This document shows, one piece after another, positions 55,536 through 64,000 of a stretch of DNA of 64,000 nt; position 1 is the first letter of the stretch; each line of letters starts with the position of its first letter. The translations under genes and the position numbers were made by a program. The notes below the pieces were generated by a model. That model saw only the letters and a list, made by a program, of their open reading frames with translations, had not been told where the DNA came from and made no database searches. The stretch lies in contig NZ_BMMW01000003.1 in the NCBI RefSeq assembly GCF_014646135.1, positions 655,025-719,024 of the forward strand, in the 5' to 3' direction. This DNA comes from Nocardia camponoti (lineage in GTDB: Bacteria; Actinomycetota; Actinomycetes; Mycobacteriales; Mycobacteriaceae).

Positions 55536-56210
55536 GTGGACGAGGCCCTCGCCAGAGCAGGCATCTTCCAAGGCGTCGAGCCCACTGCGGTGGCCGCGCT
55601 CGCCAAGCAGCTGCAGCCGGTGGATTTTCCGCGCGGCCACGTCATCTTCAATGAGGGCGAACCCGGAGATCGGCTCTACATCATCACCTCGGGCAAGGTG
55701 AAGATCGGTCGTCGTTCCCCCGACGGTCGCGAGAACCTGCTCACGATCATGGGCCCGTCCGACATGTTCGGCGAGCTGTCGATCTTCGACCCGGGCCCGC
55801 GTACTTCGACCGCTACCACGGTCACCGAGGTTCGCGCGGTCACGATGGATCGCGACGCGCTCAAGGCGTGGATCGACCAGCGTCCCGAGATCGCCGAACA
55901 GCTGCTGCGGGTGCTCGCGCGTCGTCTTCGCCGCACCAACAACAACCTCGCCGACCTGATCTTCACCGACGTGCCTGGTCGCGTCGCGAAGGCGCTGTTG
56001 CAGCTCGCGCAGCGGTTCGGCACCCAGGAAGCGGGCGCGCTTCGCGTGACCCACGACCTCACCCAGGAAGAGATCGCCCAGCTCGTCGGCGCTTCTCGCG
56101 AGACCGTCAACAAGGCGCTCGCCGACTTCGCGCATCGCGGTTGGCTGCGCCTTGAGGGCAAGAGCGTGTTGATTTCCGATTCCGAGCGCTTGGCCCGTCG
56201 CGCGCGGTAA
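55536..56210 (+). CDS. crp: cAMP receptor protein, Crp/GlxR
   Basis: A 224-residue regulator, the same length as Rv3676. Residues 1-115 are the cyclic-nucleotide domain with GELSIFDPGPRTSTATTVTEV (phosphate-binding cassette). Residues 145-224 are the winged helix with LTQEEIAQLVGASRETVNKALADFAHRGWL. It binds TGTGA-N6-TCACA sites as a dimer. GTG 55536 has AAAGGAG upstream. Boxes of this type are found in this window upstream of Ms1-like RNA, acs, whiB4 and crp itself. Confidence 0.97.
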   Translation: MDEALARAGIFQGVEPTAVAALAKQLQPVDFPRGHVIFNEGEPGDRLYIITSGKVKIGRRSPDGRENLLTIMGPSDMFGELSIFDPGPRTSTATTVTEVRAVTMDRDALKAWIDQRPEIAEQLLRVLARRLRRTNNNLADLIFTDVPGRVAKALLQLAQRFGTQEAGALRVTHDLTQEEIAQLVGASRETVNKALADFAHRGWLRLEGKSVLISDSERLARRAR

Positions 56211-56228
56211 TCACGTCACAAACGCATC

Positions 56229-56291
56229 CGATCGCTTCACTCGCGGCGGCTCTAGGAATGAGGGCCTCGTCCGCGGCGAGTGGGGCGATCG
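56229..56291. terminator. long hairpin between crp and the convergent MBL gene
   Basis: CGATCGC-tt-CACTCGC pairs with GCGAGTG-gg-GCGATCG, 14 base pairs with one internal mismatch pair, between convergent genes ending at 56210 and 56298. Confidence 0.65.
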
Positions 56292-56297
56292 TTGTGT

Positions 56298-57089
56298 TTA
56301 GTGGCCTGCGCGCAGGTATTCCAACTGTGCCTGCACGGAACTGCGTGCGGCAGGCCAGAGTCGCTTGTCGACGTCGGCGTATACCTTGCGGACCACCGCG
56401 AACGCGCCAGCGTCGTTGCCTAACTCGTCAAGCGCGGCCTTGACCTGGGCCAGCCGTTCGCGTCGATGGTTGAGGTAGTACTCGAACACCGGAACGGCTT
56501 CGGGATGATCGGGCCCATGCGCGGGCAGCAGCGCTTTACCAGCGCCGACCTTAATCAGGGTTTCGAGCGAGTCGAGGAAGTTCTTCAGCGCGTTCGGCCC
56601 GTTTTCCAGCACTGTTGTGCCGCGACCGAGCACGGTGTCGCCCGACAGGATCGCGTCGTCGAGGAGGAAGCTCACCGAATCGCCGGTGTGGCCGGGGGTG
56701 GCGAGCACGGTAATTCGCACGCCCGCTGCTTCGATCACCTCGCCGTCGACGAGCGGCGCGACGTCGCCATGCAGGTACTTGCGCTCGACCGCGCGAACCG
56801 GCGTTCCGGTCGCGCGGACGAGCGCTTTGATGCCGTCGGTGTGGTCGAAGTGGTGGTGGGTGATGAGCGTGAGCGCGACCCGACCACCGGTCGCTTCGAC
56901 GATCGCCGCGGTATGGGCCTTATCTTTCGGCCCAGGATCGACGACGATGAACTCGTCGCTGTCGGGCCCACGCAGCAACCAGGTGTTGGTGCCGTCGAGG
57001 GTCATCTGTCCTGGGTTGTCGGCCAGCAACACCGATGCGGTCGGAGTTACTGGCCGAACCCGGCCATACGCGGGATGTGCGAGCGTCAT
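56298..57089 (-). CDS. MBL-fold metallo-hydrolase
   Basis: A 263-residue metallo-beta-lactamase-fold protein. Zinc ligands are in LITHHHFDHTDG (HxHxDH), ATPGHTGDSVSF, and LSGDTVLGRGTTV, with a final His in LPAHGPDHPE. It resembles the LACTB2/glyoxalase II-like RNase or thioesterase group. It corresponds to Rv3677c. The substrate is not evident. It is last in a leftward DUF4177-ridA-mbl run. Confidence 0.9.
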   Translation of the reverse strand: MTLAHPAYGRVRPVTPTASVLLADNPGQMTLDGTNTWLLRGPDSDEFIVVDPGPKDKAHTAAIVEATGGRVALTLITHHHFDHTDGIKALVRATGTPVRAVERKYLHGDVAPLVDGEVIEAAGVRITVLATPGHTGDSVSFLLDDAILSGDTVLGRGTTVLENGPNALKNFLDSLETLIKVGAGKALLPAHGPDHPEAVPVFEYYLNHRRERLAQVKAALDELGNDAGAFAVVRKVYADVDKRLWPAARSSVQAQLEYLRAGH

Positions 57090-57097
57090 GACAGGTA

Positions 57098-57565
57098 TTA
57101 GCCGTCAACCTCGACGATCAATTCCACCTCAACCGGCGTGTTCTTCGGCAATTCGGAAACGCCGACTGCCGAACGCGCGTGCACGCCAGCTTCGCCGAAC
57201 ACCTCGCCGAGGAATTCCGACGCACCGTTGATCACGATCGGCTGGTCGGTGAAGCCGGGAGCGGAGTTCACGAACCCAACTACCTTGACAATCCGCACAA
57301 CTCGATCGAGGCCGACCAAATCATGAACGGCGGCAAGGGCATTCAGTGCGCAGAGACGGGCGGCTTCGACCGCGGTCGGCACGTCGACATCGGCGCCGAC
57401 CTTGCCTTCCGCCGACAGTTCGCCGTCAACGAAGGGCAGCTGACCGGAGGTGTAAACGAGCGAACCCGTTTGCACCGCGGGTACATACGCTGCGACCGGC
57501 GGTGCGACGGGTGGCAAAACGACGCCCAGTCGATCGAGCGCGTCCTTCCATTCGGTCTTGCTCAC
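57098..57565 (-). CDS. RidA family (YjgF/YER057c) protein
   Basis: A 155-residue RidA-like protein, which hydrolyses reactive enamine/imine intermediates made by PLP enzymes. YVPAVQTGSLVYTSGQLPFVDG and RSAVGVSELPKNTPVEVELIVEV are family signatures. The catalytic Arg is not in the usual RxxV site and reads RSAVGVSELP, so it belongs to one of the Rid subfamilies of uncertain activity. GTG 57565 overlaps the DUF4177 stop (GTGA). It corresponds to Rv3678c. Confidence 0.9.
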   Translation of the reverse strand: MSKTEWKDALDRLGVVLPPVAPPVAAYVPAVQTGSLVYTSGQLPFVDGELSAEGKVGADVDVPTAVEAARLCALNALAAVHDLVGLDRVVRIVKVVGFVNSAPGFTDQPIVINGASEFLGEVFGEAGVHARSAVGVSELPKNTPVEVELIVEVDG

Positions 57566-57723
57566 TTTTGCCGCTTCAGGTAGGCGACATGCTGCTCGCC
57601 GGTCGGGCCAGCAAGCACCGAGACCAGTTCCCAGCCATCGGCGCCCCACTGGTCGAGGATCTGCTTGGTCGCGTGCGTCAACAGCGGCACGGTCGCGTAC
57701 TCCCACACGGTGGTTTCACTCAT
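57562..57723 (-). CDS. DUF4177 small protein
   Basis: A 53-residue protein with MSETTVWEYATVPLLTHATK and QWGADGWELVSVLAGPTGEQ. The W-E-Y-x-x-V...W-G-x-D-G-W-E-L-V pattern is DUF4177. Its stop overlaps the ridA start. TAAACT ends six bases before ATG 57723, consistent with a leaderless start. It corresponds to the tiny gene often missed beside Rv3678c. Function unknown. Confidence 0.88.
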   Translation of the reverse strand: MSETTVWEYATVPLLTHATKQILDQWGADGWELVSVLAGPTGEQHVAYLKRQK

Positions 57724-57782
57724 GCCGAGAGTTTAGGACCTGTGCACCGAAGGACGCCTTAACGGGCTATAGGCTCAGCGAC

Positions 57783-58784
57783 GTGGGAGCACCAACAGAT
57801 CCATGGCCACCGCGCGCGGCAGCTGCCCGCTTGCATTACGTAACTGGCAAGGGGGGCACGGGTAAGTCGACCGTCTCGGCGGCATTGGCGTTGGCACTTG
57901 CCTCCGGGGGGCGTCGAGTGCTTCTTGTTGAAGTCGAAAGTCGACAGTCCATCGCGCAACTGTTCGACCGGCCGCCGTTGCCACCCACCGAGACTCGCAT
58001 CGCGACCGCTGACGGTGGCGGCGAGGTGGTCGCGCTCGCGCTCGACACCGAATACGCGTTCCTCGAATACCTCGACATGTTCTACAACCTTGGCTTCGCC
58101 GGTCGCGCGATGCGGCGGATGGGCGCGATCGAGTTCGTGACGACCATCGCGCCCGGCCTGCGTGACGTGATCCTCACCGGCAAGATCAAAGAATGCGCGG
58201 TCCGCACTGAGGACGGCAAGTTCGCCTACGACGACATCGTCGTTGACGCGCCACCGACCGGCCGCATCGGCACGTTCCTTGACGTGACGAAGGCGATGGC
58301 CGAAATCGCCAAGGGCGGCCCGATCGCGAGTCAGGCTGAAAGCGTGTCGAAGCTGCTGCATTCGGATCAGACGATGATCCATCTGGTGACGCTGCTCGAA
58401 GCGCTGCCGGTGCAGGAGACCGCCGACGCCGTCGCCGAACTCACCGACGCTGGCCTGCACGTTGGGACGGTGATCGTGAATCGCGCGGCGACCGGCGAAC
58501 TGTCGCCGACCGACCGCGCCGCCGCCGTCGCTGGCGAGCTCGATCCGGCAGCGATCGCGACGAGCCTTGCCGAAGCCGGGATCAAACTGCCCGACGCTGA
58601 GTTGGCCGGTTTGCTGACCGAGACCGTCGACCACGCCGTCATGCTCACCGCCCAGGACGAAAGCGCGGCTGAGCTGAGCAAAGTCGACGTTCCGCAACTG
58701 CGGCTACCCGCCCTGACCGATGGCATGGACCTCGGCGGGCTTTATGACCTAGCCGAACAGCTAACCGCGCAGGGAGTGCGATGA
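57783..58784 (+). CDS. ArsA/GET3-like anion-transporting ATPase (Rv3679 type)
   Basis: A 333-residue P-loop ATPase. The deviant Walker A is HYVTGKGGTGKSTVSAALALALA near residue 20, and FAYDDIVVDAPPTGRIGTFLDV is the switch region. In M. tuberculosis Rv3679 and Rv3680 form a stable complex (BagAB) linked to glycerol and nitric oxide tolerance and envelope composition. GTG 57783 follows TATAGG by about nine bases. Its stop overlaps the start of the second subunit (ATGA). Confidence 0.93.
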   Translation: MGAPTDPWPPRAAAARLHYVTGKGGTGKSTVSAALALALASGGRRVLLVEVESRQSIAQLFDRPPLPPTETRIATADGGGEVVALALDTEYAFLEYLDMFYNLGFAGRAMRRMGAIEFVTTIAPGLRDVILTGKIKECAVRTEDGKFAYDDIVVDAPPTGRIGTFLDVTKAMAEIAKGGPIASQAESVSKLLHSDQTMIHLVTLLEALPVQETADAVAELTDAGLHVGTVIVNRAATGELSPTDRAAAVAGELDPAAIATSLAEAGIKLPDAELAGLLTETVDHAVMLTAQDESAAELSKVDVPQLRLPALTDGMDLGGLYDLAEQLTAQGVR

Positions 58785-59899
58785 GCGAGCATGTGACCAC
58801 CCCTCCGCCGCTAGAGATCTCGCGCATCATCGACGACCCGAGTTCGCGTGTGATCGTGTGCTGCGGTTCCGGTGGTGTCGGCAAAACGACGACGGCCGCC
58901 GCTATCGCATTGAAGGCCGCAGAGGCCGGGCGCAAGGTTGTCGTTTTGACGATCGACCCGGCCCGACGGCTCGCACAGTCGCTTGGCGTCGCCGATCTCG
59001 ACAACAGCCCGCAGCGCGTTGAGCTTGGTCCGGAAGTGCCCGGCGAGCTATTCGCGATGATGCTCAACATGCGCCGCACGTTCGACGACATGGTTTTAGA
59101 GCACACCACCGCCGACAAAGCCGAGCAGATTTTCGCGAATCCGATCTATCAAACGGTCGCGTCGTCGTTTGGTGGCACGCAGGAATACATGGCGATGGAG
59201 AAGCTCGGCCAACTCGCCGCGCGCAAAGAGTGGGACCTGATCGTGGTCGACACTCCCCCGTCACGCAACGCGCTCGACTTCCTTGACGCGCCGAAGCGGC
59301 TGGGCACGTTCCTCAACGGGAAGATGATTCGCCTGATCATGGCACCGGGTCGCGGTGTCGGCCGACTCGTGACCGGCGCGATGAGCCTGGCGATGCGTGG
59401 CGTTTCGACGGTTGTCGGCGGCCAGATGCTCAAGGACGCTTCGGTGTTCTTGCAGTCGCTTGAGTCGCTGTTCGGCGGGTTCCAGGATCGCGCGGAGAAG
59501 ACGTTCGCGATGCTGGCTAAGCCGGGCACGCACTTCGTCGTTGTCGCTGCCGCCGAACCCGATGCCCTGCGTGAGGCTTCGTTTTTCGTCGACCGACTGT
59601 CGACCGAGCAGATGCCGCTTGCCGGGCTGGTGCTCAACCGCACGCATCCGGCGTTGGCGCCCGCGTTGTCGGCCGACCACGCACTGACCGCTGCCGACCA
59701 ACTCGCCGACACCGACGCGCTGACCGCTGGCATCTTGCGTATTCACGCCCAGCGGGAACAGACCGCTAAGCGCGAGCAACGCCTGCTGCACCGGTTCACC
59801 GGCGCGCACCCGCATGTACCGGTTGGCGCGGTGACCGCGCTGCCCTTCGACGTGTCTGATGTCGAAGCATTGCGCGCTGTTGGTAGTCAGTTGCTATAA
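58781..59899 (+). CDS. ArsA/GET3-like anion-transporting ATPase (Rv3680 type)
   Basis: A 372-residue partner of the upstream ATPase. Walker A is VCCGSGGVGKTTTAAAIALKAAE near residue 28, and IVVDTPPSRNALDFLDAP is the switch region. There is no CxxC zinc site as in GET3, so client-tail targeting is unproven. It is coupled to the first ATPase by a four-base overlap. A strong hairpin follows before convergent whiB4. Confidence 0.93.
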   Translation: MSEHVTTPPPLEISRIIDDPSSRVIVCCGSGGVGKTTTAAAIALKAAEAGRKVVVLTIDPARRLAQSLGVADLDNSPQRVELGPEVPGELFAMMLNMRRTFDDMVLEHTTADKAEQIFANPIYQTVASSFGGTQEYMAMEKLGQLAARKEWDLIVVDTPPSRNALDFLDAPKRLGTFLNGKMIRLIMAPGRGVGRLVTGAMSLAMRGVSTVVGGQMLKDASVFLQSLESLFGGFQDRAEKTFAMLAKPGTHFVVVAAAEPDALREASFFVDRLSTEQMPLAGLVLNRTHPALAPALSADHALTAADQLADTDALTAGILRIHAQREQTAKREQRLLHRFTGAHPHVPVGAVTALPFDVSDVEALRAVGSQLL

Positions 59900-59919
59900 C
59901 TACCGCGTCCGCTATGTCC

Positions 59920-59967
59920 CACAACGGCGCCGATGTCCGCTTTCTCCGCGGACTCGGCGCCGTTGTG
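59920..59967. terminator. 20-bp hairpin between the ATPase pair and whiB4
   Basis: CACAACGGCGCCGA pairs with TCGGCGCCGTTGTG, and inside it GTCCGC with GCGGAC, around TTTCTCC: 20 base pairs with one bulge, between convergent genes. No T-run on either side. Confidence 0.8.
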
Positions 59968-59988
59968 ATAACGGTCCGGTATCGCCTG

Positions 59989-60312
59989 CTAGATCGCGAC
60001 CTTCTGATTGCGTTGGGCCTGGAAGAATTCGCCCCACGACGTCACATCGGGATGCTGCTTGAGCAGTGCTCGCCGCTGCCGCTCGGTCATCCCGCCCCAC
60101 ACGCCGAACTCAACTCGGTTGTCCAGGGCGTCGGCGCCACACTGCATCAGCACTGGGCAGTGTCGGCAAATCGTCGCCGCTTTGCGCTGTGCCGCTCCAC
60201 GAACGAACAGCTGGTCAGGATCAACTTCCTTGCATCGCGCCTGGGCAACCCAAGCGATCCTTGCCTCGGCCTGCTCTACATCCAGTCGAGCGATGGGGGT
60301 TGTGATGTTCAT
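59989..60312 (-). CDS. whiB4: WhiB4-type iron-sulfur redox regulator
   Basis: A 107-residue WhiB protein. Four cluster-binding Cys lie in ARCKEVDPDQLF and ICRHCPVLMQC, followed by the GVWGG turn in EFGVWGGMTERQRRALL and a basic C-terminus. The frame is open upstream, but ATG 60312 gives the family length. It occupies the position of Rv3681c, which senses oxygen and oxidative stress through a [4Fe-4S] cluster and condenses DNA. A near-perfect Crp box lies about 113 bases upstream. Confidence 0.93.
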   Translation of the reverse strand: MNITTPIARLDVEQAEARIAWVAQARCKEVDPDQLFVRGAAQRKAATICRHCPVLMQCGADALDNRVEFGVWGGMTERQRRALLKQHPDVTSWGEFFQAQRNQKVAI

Positions 60313-60709
60313 TTGATGTGCCCCTTTGCAGTCCCAACACCGCACTACACGGCGCTCGAAGAATCGCGAGTACAAACCGCGGCAACCTACTACCGCTGCG
60401 GTCTGCACCACATTCCACTTTGAGTGTTAGCTCTATCACACTGGGTTCTCAATCTAGGTAAAGGTATGGGGTCAGCGCAAGACCGGCCCCGATTTTTTGG
60501 TACGTCCGTCCCTCCAAAATCAGGACAGAACCGGGCAGTCGTGCTGTTCACCGGCGTGTAGAGCCGCGACACGCCGAAGTGATCATTTTGTTGACACGCC
60601 CGGGCAACCCCCCTGGCATCCGCTGGACATTCGAACGGCAACCAACCCGAAGCCAACCGTCAATGAGCACAGCCGCGAAGACCGCCGCACCACCCTTTAG
60701 GCTGGGGCC
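60313..60709. other. divergent region between whiB4 and ponA2
   Basis: 397 bases without a credible gene. It contains the whiB4 leader, the Crp-type box at 60425-60440, and, close to ponA2, a TTTAGGCT stretch about 7-14 bases before the GTG at 60710 which may be a -10 for a leaderless message. No riboswitch-like fold was recognised. Confidence 0.5.
60425..60440. promoter_or_regulatory. near-perfect Crp-type box upstream of whiB4
   Basis: TGTTA-GCTCTA-TCACA matches nine of ten consensus positions. It lies 113 bases before whiB4 and about 270 before ponA2, so whiB4 is the more likely target. Confidence 0.55.
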
Positions 60710-63079
60710 GTGCCGATCACTCAAACGCTCGCGAGGCTGGCCGGCAGCTGCGCGCTGGCCGCCGTGCTAGTCGCCGGGCTGTTGTTCCCCCTGGCCGGTG
60801 GATTCGGGTTTATTTCCAACCGAGCCGCCGACGCCGTCGACAATGTGTCCGCCGAACTGGTCGAGGGCACCGTCCCCGCCGTTTCGACGATGGTCGACGT
60901 CAACGGGGCGCCCATCGCGTGGCTGTACGAGCAACGGCGATTCGAGGTGCCGAGCGATCGCATCTCCAACAACATGAAGCTCGCGATCGTGTCGATCGAA
61001 GACAAGCGCTTCGCCGACCACGAGGGCGTCGACTGGCAGGGCACGCTGCGCGCGTTCATGACCAACACGTCGTCGGGCAACGTCCAGCAGGGCGCGTCCA
61101 CGCTCGACCAGCAGTACGTGAAGAACTTCAACCTGCTTGTCGTCGCCAAGACCGACGCCGAACGTCGCGCCGCGATCGAGACCACGCCCGCGCGCAAGTT
61201 GCGTGAGATTCGCATGGCGCTGACGCTCGACCGTGAGCTGAGCAAGGACGAGATCCTCACTCGCTACCTGAACCTCGTCCCGTTCGGCAACGGCTCCTAC
61301 GGCATCCAGGACGCCGCGCAGACCTACTTCGGTGTCGACGCCGCCGACCTCAACGTCACGCAGTCGGCGATGCTCGCCGGCATGGTGCAGTCGAGCTCCA
61401 AGCTCAACCCGTACAACAACGTCGCCGGCGTCACCGATCGACGCAACACCGTGCTCGACACGCTGATGCAGAACATCCCCAACCGCGCCGAGGAATTCCG
61501 CAAGGCGAAGGCCGAGCCGCTTGGCGTGCTGCCCCAGCCGAAGAGCCTGCCGCGCGGCTGCATCTCGGCCAACGACAAGGGCTTCTTCTGCGACTACGCG
61601 TTGCAGTACCTCGCCGAGGCTGGCATCAGCCGCGAGCAGGTCGAAAAGGGCGGCTACACGATCAAGACCACGCTCGACCCCGCGTTGCAGGAGTCGGTGA
61701 AGCGCTCGGTGACCGAGGCGGCCAACCCGAACCTCGACAACATCGCCGAGGTGATGTCGGTTGTCGCGCCCGGTCAAGACGCGCATCCGGTGCTTGCGAT
61801 GGCCTCATCGCGCACGTACGGCCTCAACCGCGACGCCAACGAGACTTTGCTCGGCCAGCCCTACACGATGGCTGGCGACGGCGCTGGCTCGATTTTCAAG
61901 GTCTTCACCACCGCCGCCGCGATGGAAAAGGGACTTGGCACAAGCGCCCAACTCGAAGTGCCCGGCGTCTACGCCGCGCGCGGCATGGGTTACTCGAACG
62001 CGCCCGGCTGCCCCGCCGACGCCTGGTGTGTGAAGAACGCGGGCGCGTACCCGGGATCGATGTCGGTCACCGACGCGCTCGCAACGTCGCCTAACACCAC
62101 CTTCGTCAAGATGATTCAAGACGTTGGCGTCCCTGCTGCCGTCGATATGGCCGTTCGCCTCGGCATGCGGTCCTACACGCAGCCCGGCACCTCCGGCCAC
62201 GGCAACTCAAGCCTCGCCGACCACATCAAAGACAACAACATGGGTTCGTTCACCCTCGGCCCGTTCGCGATCAACCCGCTCGAACTGTCGAACGTGGCGG
62301 CGACGCTCGCGTCGAGTGGAAAGTGGTGCCCGCCAACGCCGATTCGTGAGGTCATCGACCGGCACGGCAAGGTTGTTCCGCTCACGCAACAGGCGTGCGA
62401 ACAGGTTGTCGACCCCGGTCTGGCCAACACCCTCGCCAACGCGATGAGCAAGGACGACATCTCCGGCACGGCAGCGGGTGCCGCCCGCGCCGCAGGGTGG
62501 GCCGCGCCGATGTCGGGCAAGACGGGTACCACCGAAACGCACCGGTCGTCGGCGTTCCTCGGCTTCACCAACAGCCTCGCCGCCGCCTCCTACGTCTACG
62601 GCGACAGCCCGACGCCCGGCGAGATCTGCTCGTCCCCGCTGCGCAACTGCGGTGGCGGCGATCTCTACGGTGGCAACGAGCCAGCGCGCACCTGGTTCAA
62701 CGCGATTAAGCCACAGCTCGACCGCTACAGCCCGCCCGCGCTACCCCCGCTCGACGACCGGTACGTGCGTGGCGCTGGCAATTCGCAGGTGCCCGATGTC
62801 GCTGGTAAGTCCCAGGGTGAGGCGACCTCGATGCTGAGCGGTGCCGGATTCCAGGTTTCGGCGACGACGAGCGCGGGCTCGCAACCGAAGGGGACCGTGA
62901 TGGGGTCATCACCGAATGGGTCGGCGGTGCCGGGATCGGTGATCACGATTTACGTGAGCGACGGGTCGGTGCGCGTGCCGACGCCGACACAGGCGCCGCC
63001 TGCGCCGTCCGCACCGACGGTGCCGGGTTTGCCGCAGATCCCGCGTCTGCCACCCATCCCCATCCCCGTGCCCAGATAA
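60710..63079 (+). CDS. ponA2: bifunctional penicillin-binding protein PonA2
   Basis: A 789-residue class A PBP. A membrane helix (about residues 8-35) precedes the GT51 glycosyltransferase with SIEDKRFADHEGVDWQG and QGASTLDQQYVKN. The transpeptidase has GAGSIFKVFT (Ser near 393), SPNTTF near 460 and KTGTTE near 603. One PASTA domain (about 692-750) and a Pro-rich tail close the protein. It polymerises and crosslinks peptidoglycan. It corresponds to Rv3682, which supports growth under stress. GTG 60710 is the start. Confidence 0.96.
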   Translation: MPITQTLARLAGSCALAAVLVAGLLFPLAGGFGFISNRAADAVDNVSAELVEGTVPAVSTMVDVNGAPIAWLYEQRRFEVPSDRISNNMKLAIVSIEDKRFADHEGVDWQGTLRAFMTNTSSGNVQQGASTLDQQYVKNFNLLVVAKTDAERRAAIETTPARKLREIRMALTLDRELSKDEILTRYLNLVPFGNGSYGIQDAAQTYFGVDAADLNVTQSAMLAGMVQSSSKLNPYNNVAGVTDRRNTVLDTLMQNIPNRAEEFRKAKAEPLGVLPQPKSLPRGCISANDKGFFCDYALQYLAEAGISREQVEKGGYTIKTTLDPALQESVKRSVTEAANPNLDNIAEVMSVVAPGQDAHPVLAMASSRTYGLNRDANETLLGQPYTMAGDGAGSIFKVFTTAAAMEKGLGTSAQLEVPGVYAARGMGYSNAPGCPADAWCVKNAGAYPGSMSVTDALATSPNTTFVKMIQDVGVPAAVDMAVRLGMRSYTQPGTSGHGNSSLADHIKDNNMGSFTLGPFAINPLELSNVAATLASSGKWCPPTPIREVIDRHGKVVPLTQQACEQVVDPGLANTLANAMSKDDISGTAAGAARAAGWAAPMSGKTGTTETHRSSAFLGFTNSLAAASYVYGDSPTPGEICSSPLRNCGGGDLYGGNEPARTWFNAIKPQLDRYSPPALPPLDDRYVRGAGNSQVPDVAGKSQGEATSMLSGAGFQVSATTSAGSQPKGTVMGSSPNGSAVPGSVITIYVSDGSVRVPTPTQAPPAPSAPTVPGLPQIPRLPPIPIPVPR

Positions 63080-63210
63080 GGGTCGCGCTCCGCGCTCCGA
63101 GTCGGGACCCCTGGGAGTCCCGCTCTTCCCTCCCGCCGGGCACTCCTTCGTCGCACCCTCTGGTCAGTCCATCGCGGGACGGGGTCCCTCCGGTCGCGTG
63201 GTAAACGCGA

Positions 63211-63250
63211 AAGGCGCTCAATCCGAATTGGATTGAGCGCCTTCGTTTTT
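63211..63250. terminator. rho-independent terminator between ponA2 and yqeY
   Basis: A perfect 14-bp stem, AAGGCGCTCAATCC with its complement, loop GAATT, followed by CGTTTTT. It is a strong rightward terminator. Read leftward it follows the yqeY stop by a few bases and could end that transcript too. Confidence 0.92.
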
Positions 63251-63256
63251 CGCTAC

Positions 63257-63721
63257 TCAGAGCCGCGCGCGTACCGCAGCCGACAAGCGCGATCCATCGG
63301 CCTTGCCGTTCGCCAACGCGGTCGCGATCTTCATGACCTGACCCATCTGCTTCATCCCAGGCCGCTCGCCGTTTTCCTGCGCGACCTGGGCGATCGCGGT
63401 GTCGGCTACTTCGGCGACCTCAGCGTCGTCGAGTGGGGTCGGCAAGTAGCTTTCGATCACCGCTTCCTCGGCGTGCTCGTTGGCGGCGAGTTCGCCACGT
63501 CCGGCCTGCTCGTAATACACGGCGGCCTCATTGCGTTTTTTCGCTTCCTTTTGCAGCAGCGAGATCACTTGGGCATCGGTGAGATCGTGCGCCTCCGTGC
63601 CCGAGGTTTCCGCGGTTTGGATCGCGGCGAGCACCATTCGCAGCGTCGCCAACACCAGCGTGTCCTTGGATTTCATCGCGGCGGTCATATCCGCGCGCAG
63701 GCGTGCTTTCAGTTCCGACAT
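63257..63721 (-). CDS. GatB/YqeY domain protein
   Basis: A 154-residue protein, MSELKARLRADMTAAMKSKDTLVLATLRMVLAAIQ, the standard YqeY start, with QKEAKKRNEAAVYYEQAGR and a C-terminal MKQMGQVMKIATALANGKADGSRLSAAVR block. The domain is shared with the tail of the amidotransferase subunit GatB and binds tRNA there; the free-standing protein has no settled role. ATG 63721 is used. Confidence 0.93.
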   Translation of the reverse strand: MSELKARLRADMTAAMKSKDTLVLATLRMVLAAIQTAETSGTEAHDLTDAQVISLLQKEAKKRNEAAVYYEQAGRGELAANEHAEEAVIESYLPTPLDDAEVAEVADTAIAQVAQENGERPGMKQMGQVMKIATALANGKADGSRLSAAVRARL

Positions 63722-63845
63722 GCCCGTCACGCTAGCCGCTTGATGCGAATGCGCCCACCACATTTAGTGGCAGGTACCGAGATTTCTCACCACTTGTGCC
63801 CAAACACATACGCCCTTCCGACGGGTGGTCGCCTATGCTGGGCAA

Positions 63846-64000
63846 ATGCCCGTTATCTCGACGTCAGCAGTCCGCCGAACCGCGTTGGGAGCGGCAAGTG
63901 CCGCTGCCGTGGGAATTACCTACGCCACGTTGATCGAGCGGAACGCGTTTGTCCTGCGTGAAGCGACAATGCCGGTGCTCGCGCCCGGTTCGCCCACGCT
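63846..64000 (+). CDS. metallophosphoesterase, 3' end cut by window edge
   Basis: Fifty-one residues are visible: MPVISTSAVRRTALGAASAA followed by AVGITYATLIERNAFVLREATMPVLAPGSPTL. This is the membrane-anchor start and RNAF-x-LR-x-x-x-x-PVL segment of the Rv3683-type calcineurin-like phosphoesterase, which follows yqeY/ponA2 in this order. The metal motifs are beyond the window. TATGCT at 63834-63839 ends six bases before ATG 63846, a leaderless start. The call is by position and short similarity. Confidence 0.78.
   Translation, partial: MPVISTSAVRRTALGAASAAAVGITYATLIERNAFVLREATMPVLAPGSPT

Overview
The window is high-GC actinobacterial chromosome. It most likely comes from a mycolic-acid-containing member of the Mycobacteriales (Nocardia, Gordonia, Tsukamurella or Hoyosella type) rather than Mycobacterium itself. 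The main evidence is gene order. Blocks here match the M. tuberculosis order from memory: hpt-tilS-metalloprotease-dacB-ppa (Rv3624c to Rv3628), holB/topA/cspA/helicase (Rv3644c to Rv3649), the Tad-like pilus locus with 6C RNA, HAD hydrolase and Ms1-like RNA (Rv3654c to Rv3662c), and acs through ponA2 (Rv3667 to Rv3683). Many genes have a TANNNT box 6-9 bases before the start codon, which is typical of leaderless transcripts in this order.

Layout. 1-4870: a cut DUF1266-like gene, a DUF2277 protein, succinate-semialdehyde dehydrogenase, a LysR regulator and an amidase. 4871-6567: 1.7 kb without a credible gene but with two unrelated families of tandem repeats and a large hairpin. 6568-11375: the conserved hpt to ppa block. 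11433-31021: an accessory segment with a small secreted protein, a MarR/MFS efflux pair, a dienoyl-CoA isomerase-like crotonase, a YbaK-type deacylase, a flavin reductase, a YefM/YoeB-type toxin-antitoxin pair, a SAM-IV riboswitch ahead of a class V aminotransferase, a 1311-residue NRPS-like membrane synthetase coupled to an M1 peptidase, and a formamide-use cluster (MarR regulator, cytosolic amide-sensor-like protein, NCS1 permease, FmdB, formamidase). A tRNA-Thr closes this segment. 31199-39010: holB, a 39-residue membrane protein, topA, cspA and an MrfA-like helicase. 39292-46616: the Tad locus, two noncoding RNAs (6C and Ms1-like), and a degenerate Fic-like protein behind a 56-residue basic protein. 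46804-64000: acetyl-CoA synthetase, NhaA, the MarP protease, redox and repair genes, Crp, an ArsA-like ATPase pair, WhiB4, PonA2, a YqeY protein and a cut metallophosphoesterase.

How it fits together. The crp gene is here, and so are several Crp-type boxes (TGTGA-N6-TCACA or close): a perfect one inside the Ms1-like promoter, a perfect one after gabD2, and near-matches before acs, crp and whiB4. The formamide genes form a self-contained import-hydrolysis-sensing unit. The most unusual noncoding structure is a 99-bp composite inverted-repeat element present twice, in opposite orientations, at 8164-8262 and 16025-16123. One copy supplies the start codon of tilS.

Functions are inferred from reading motifs and remembered gene order. 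No database search was run.
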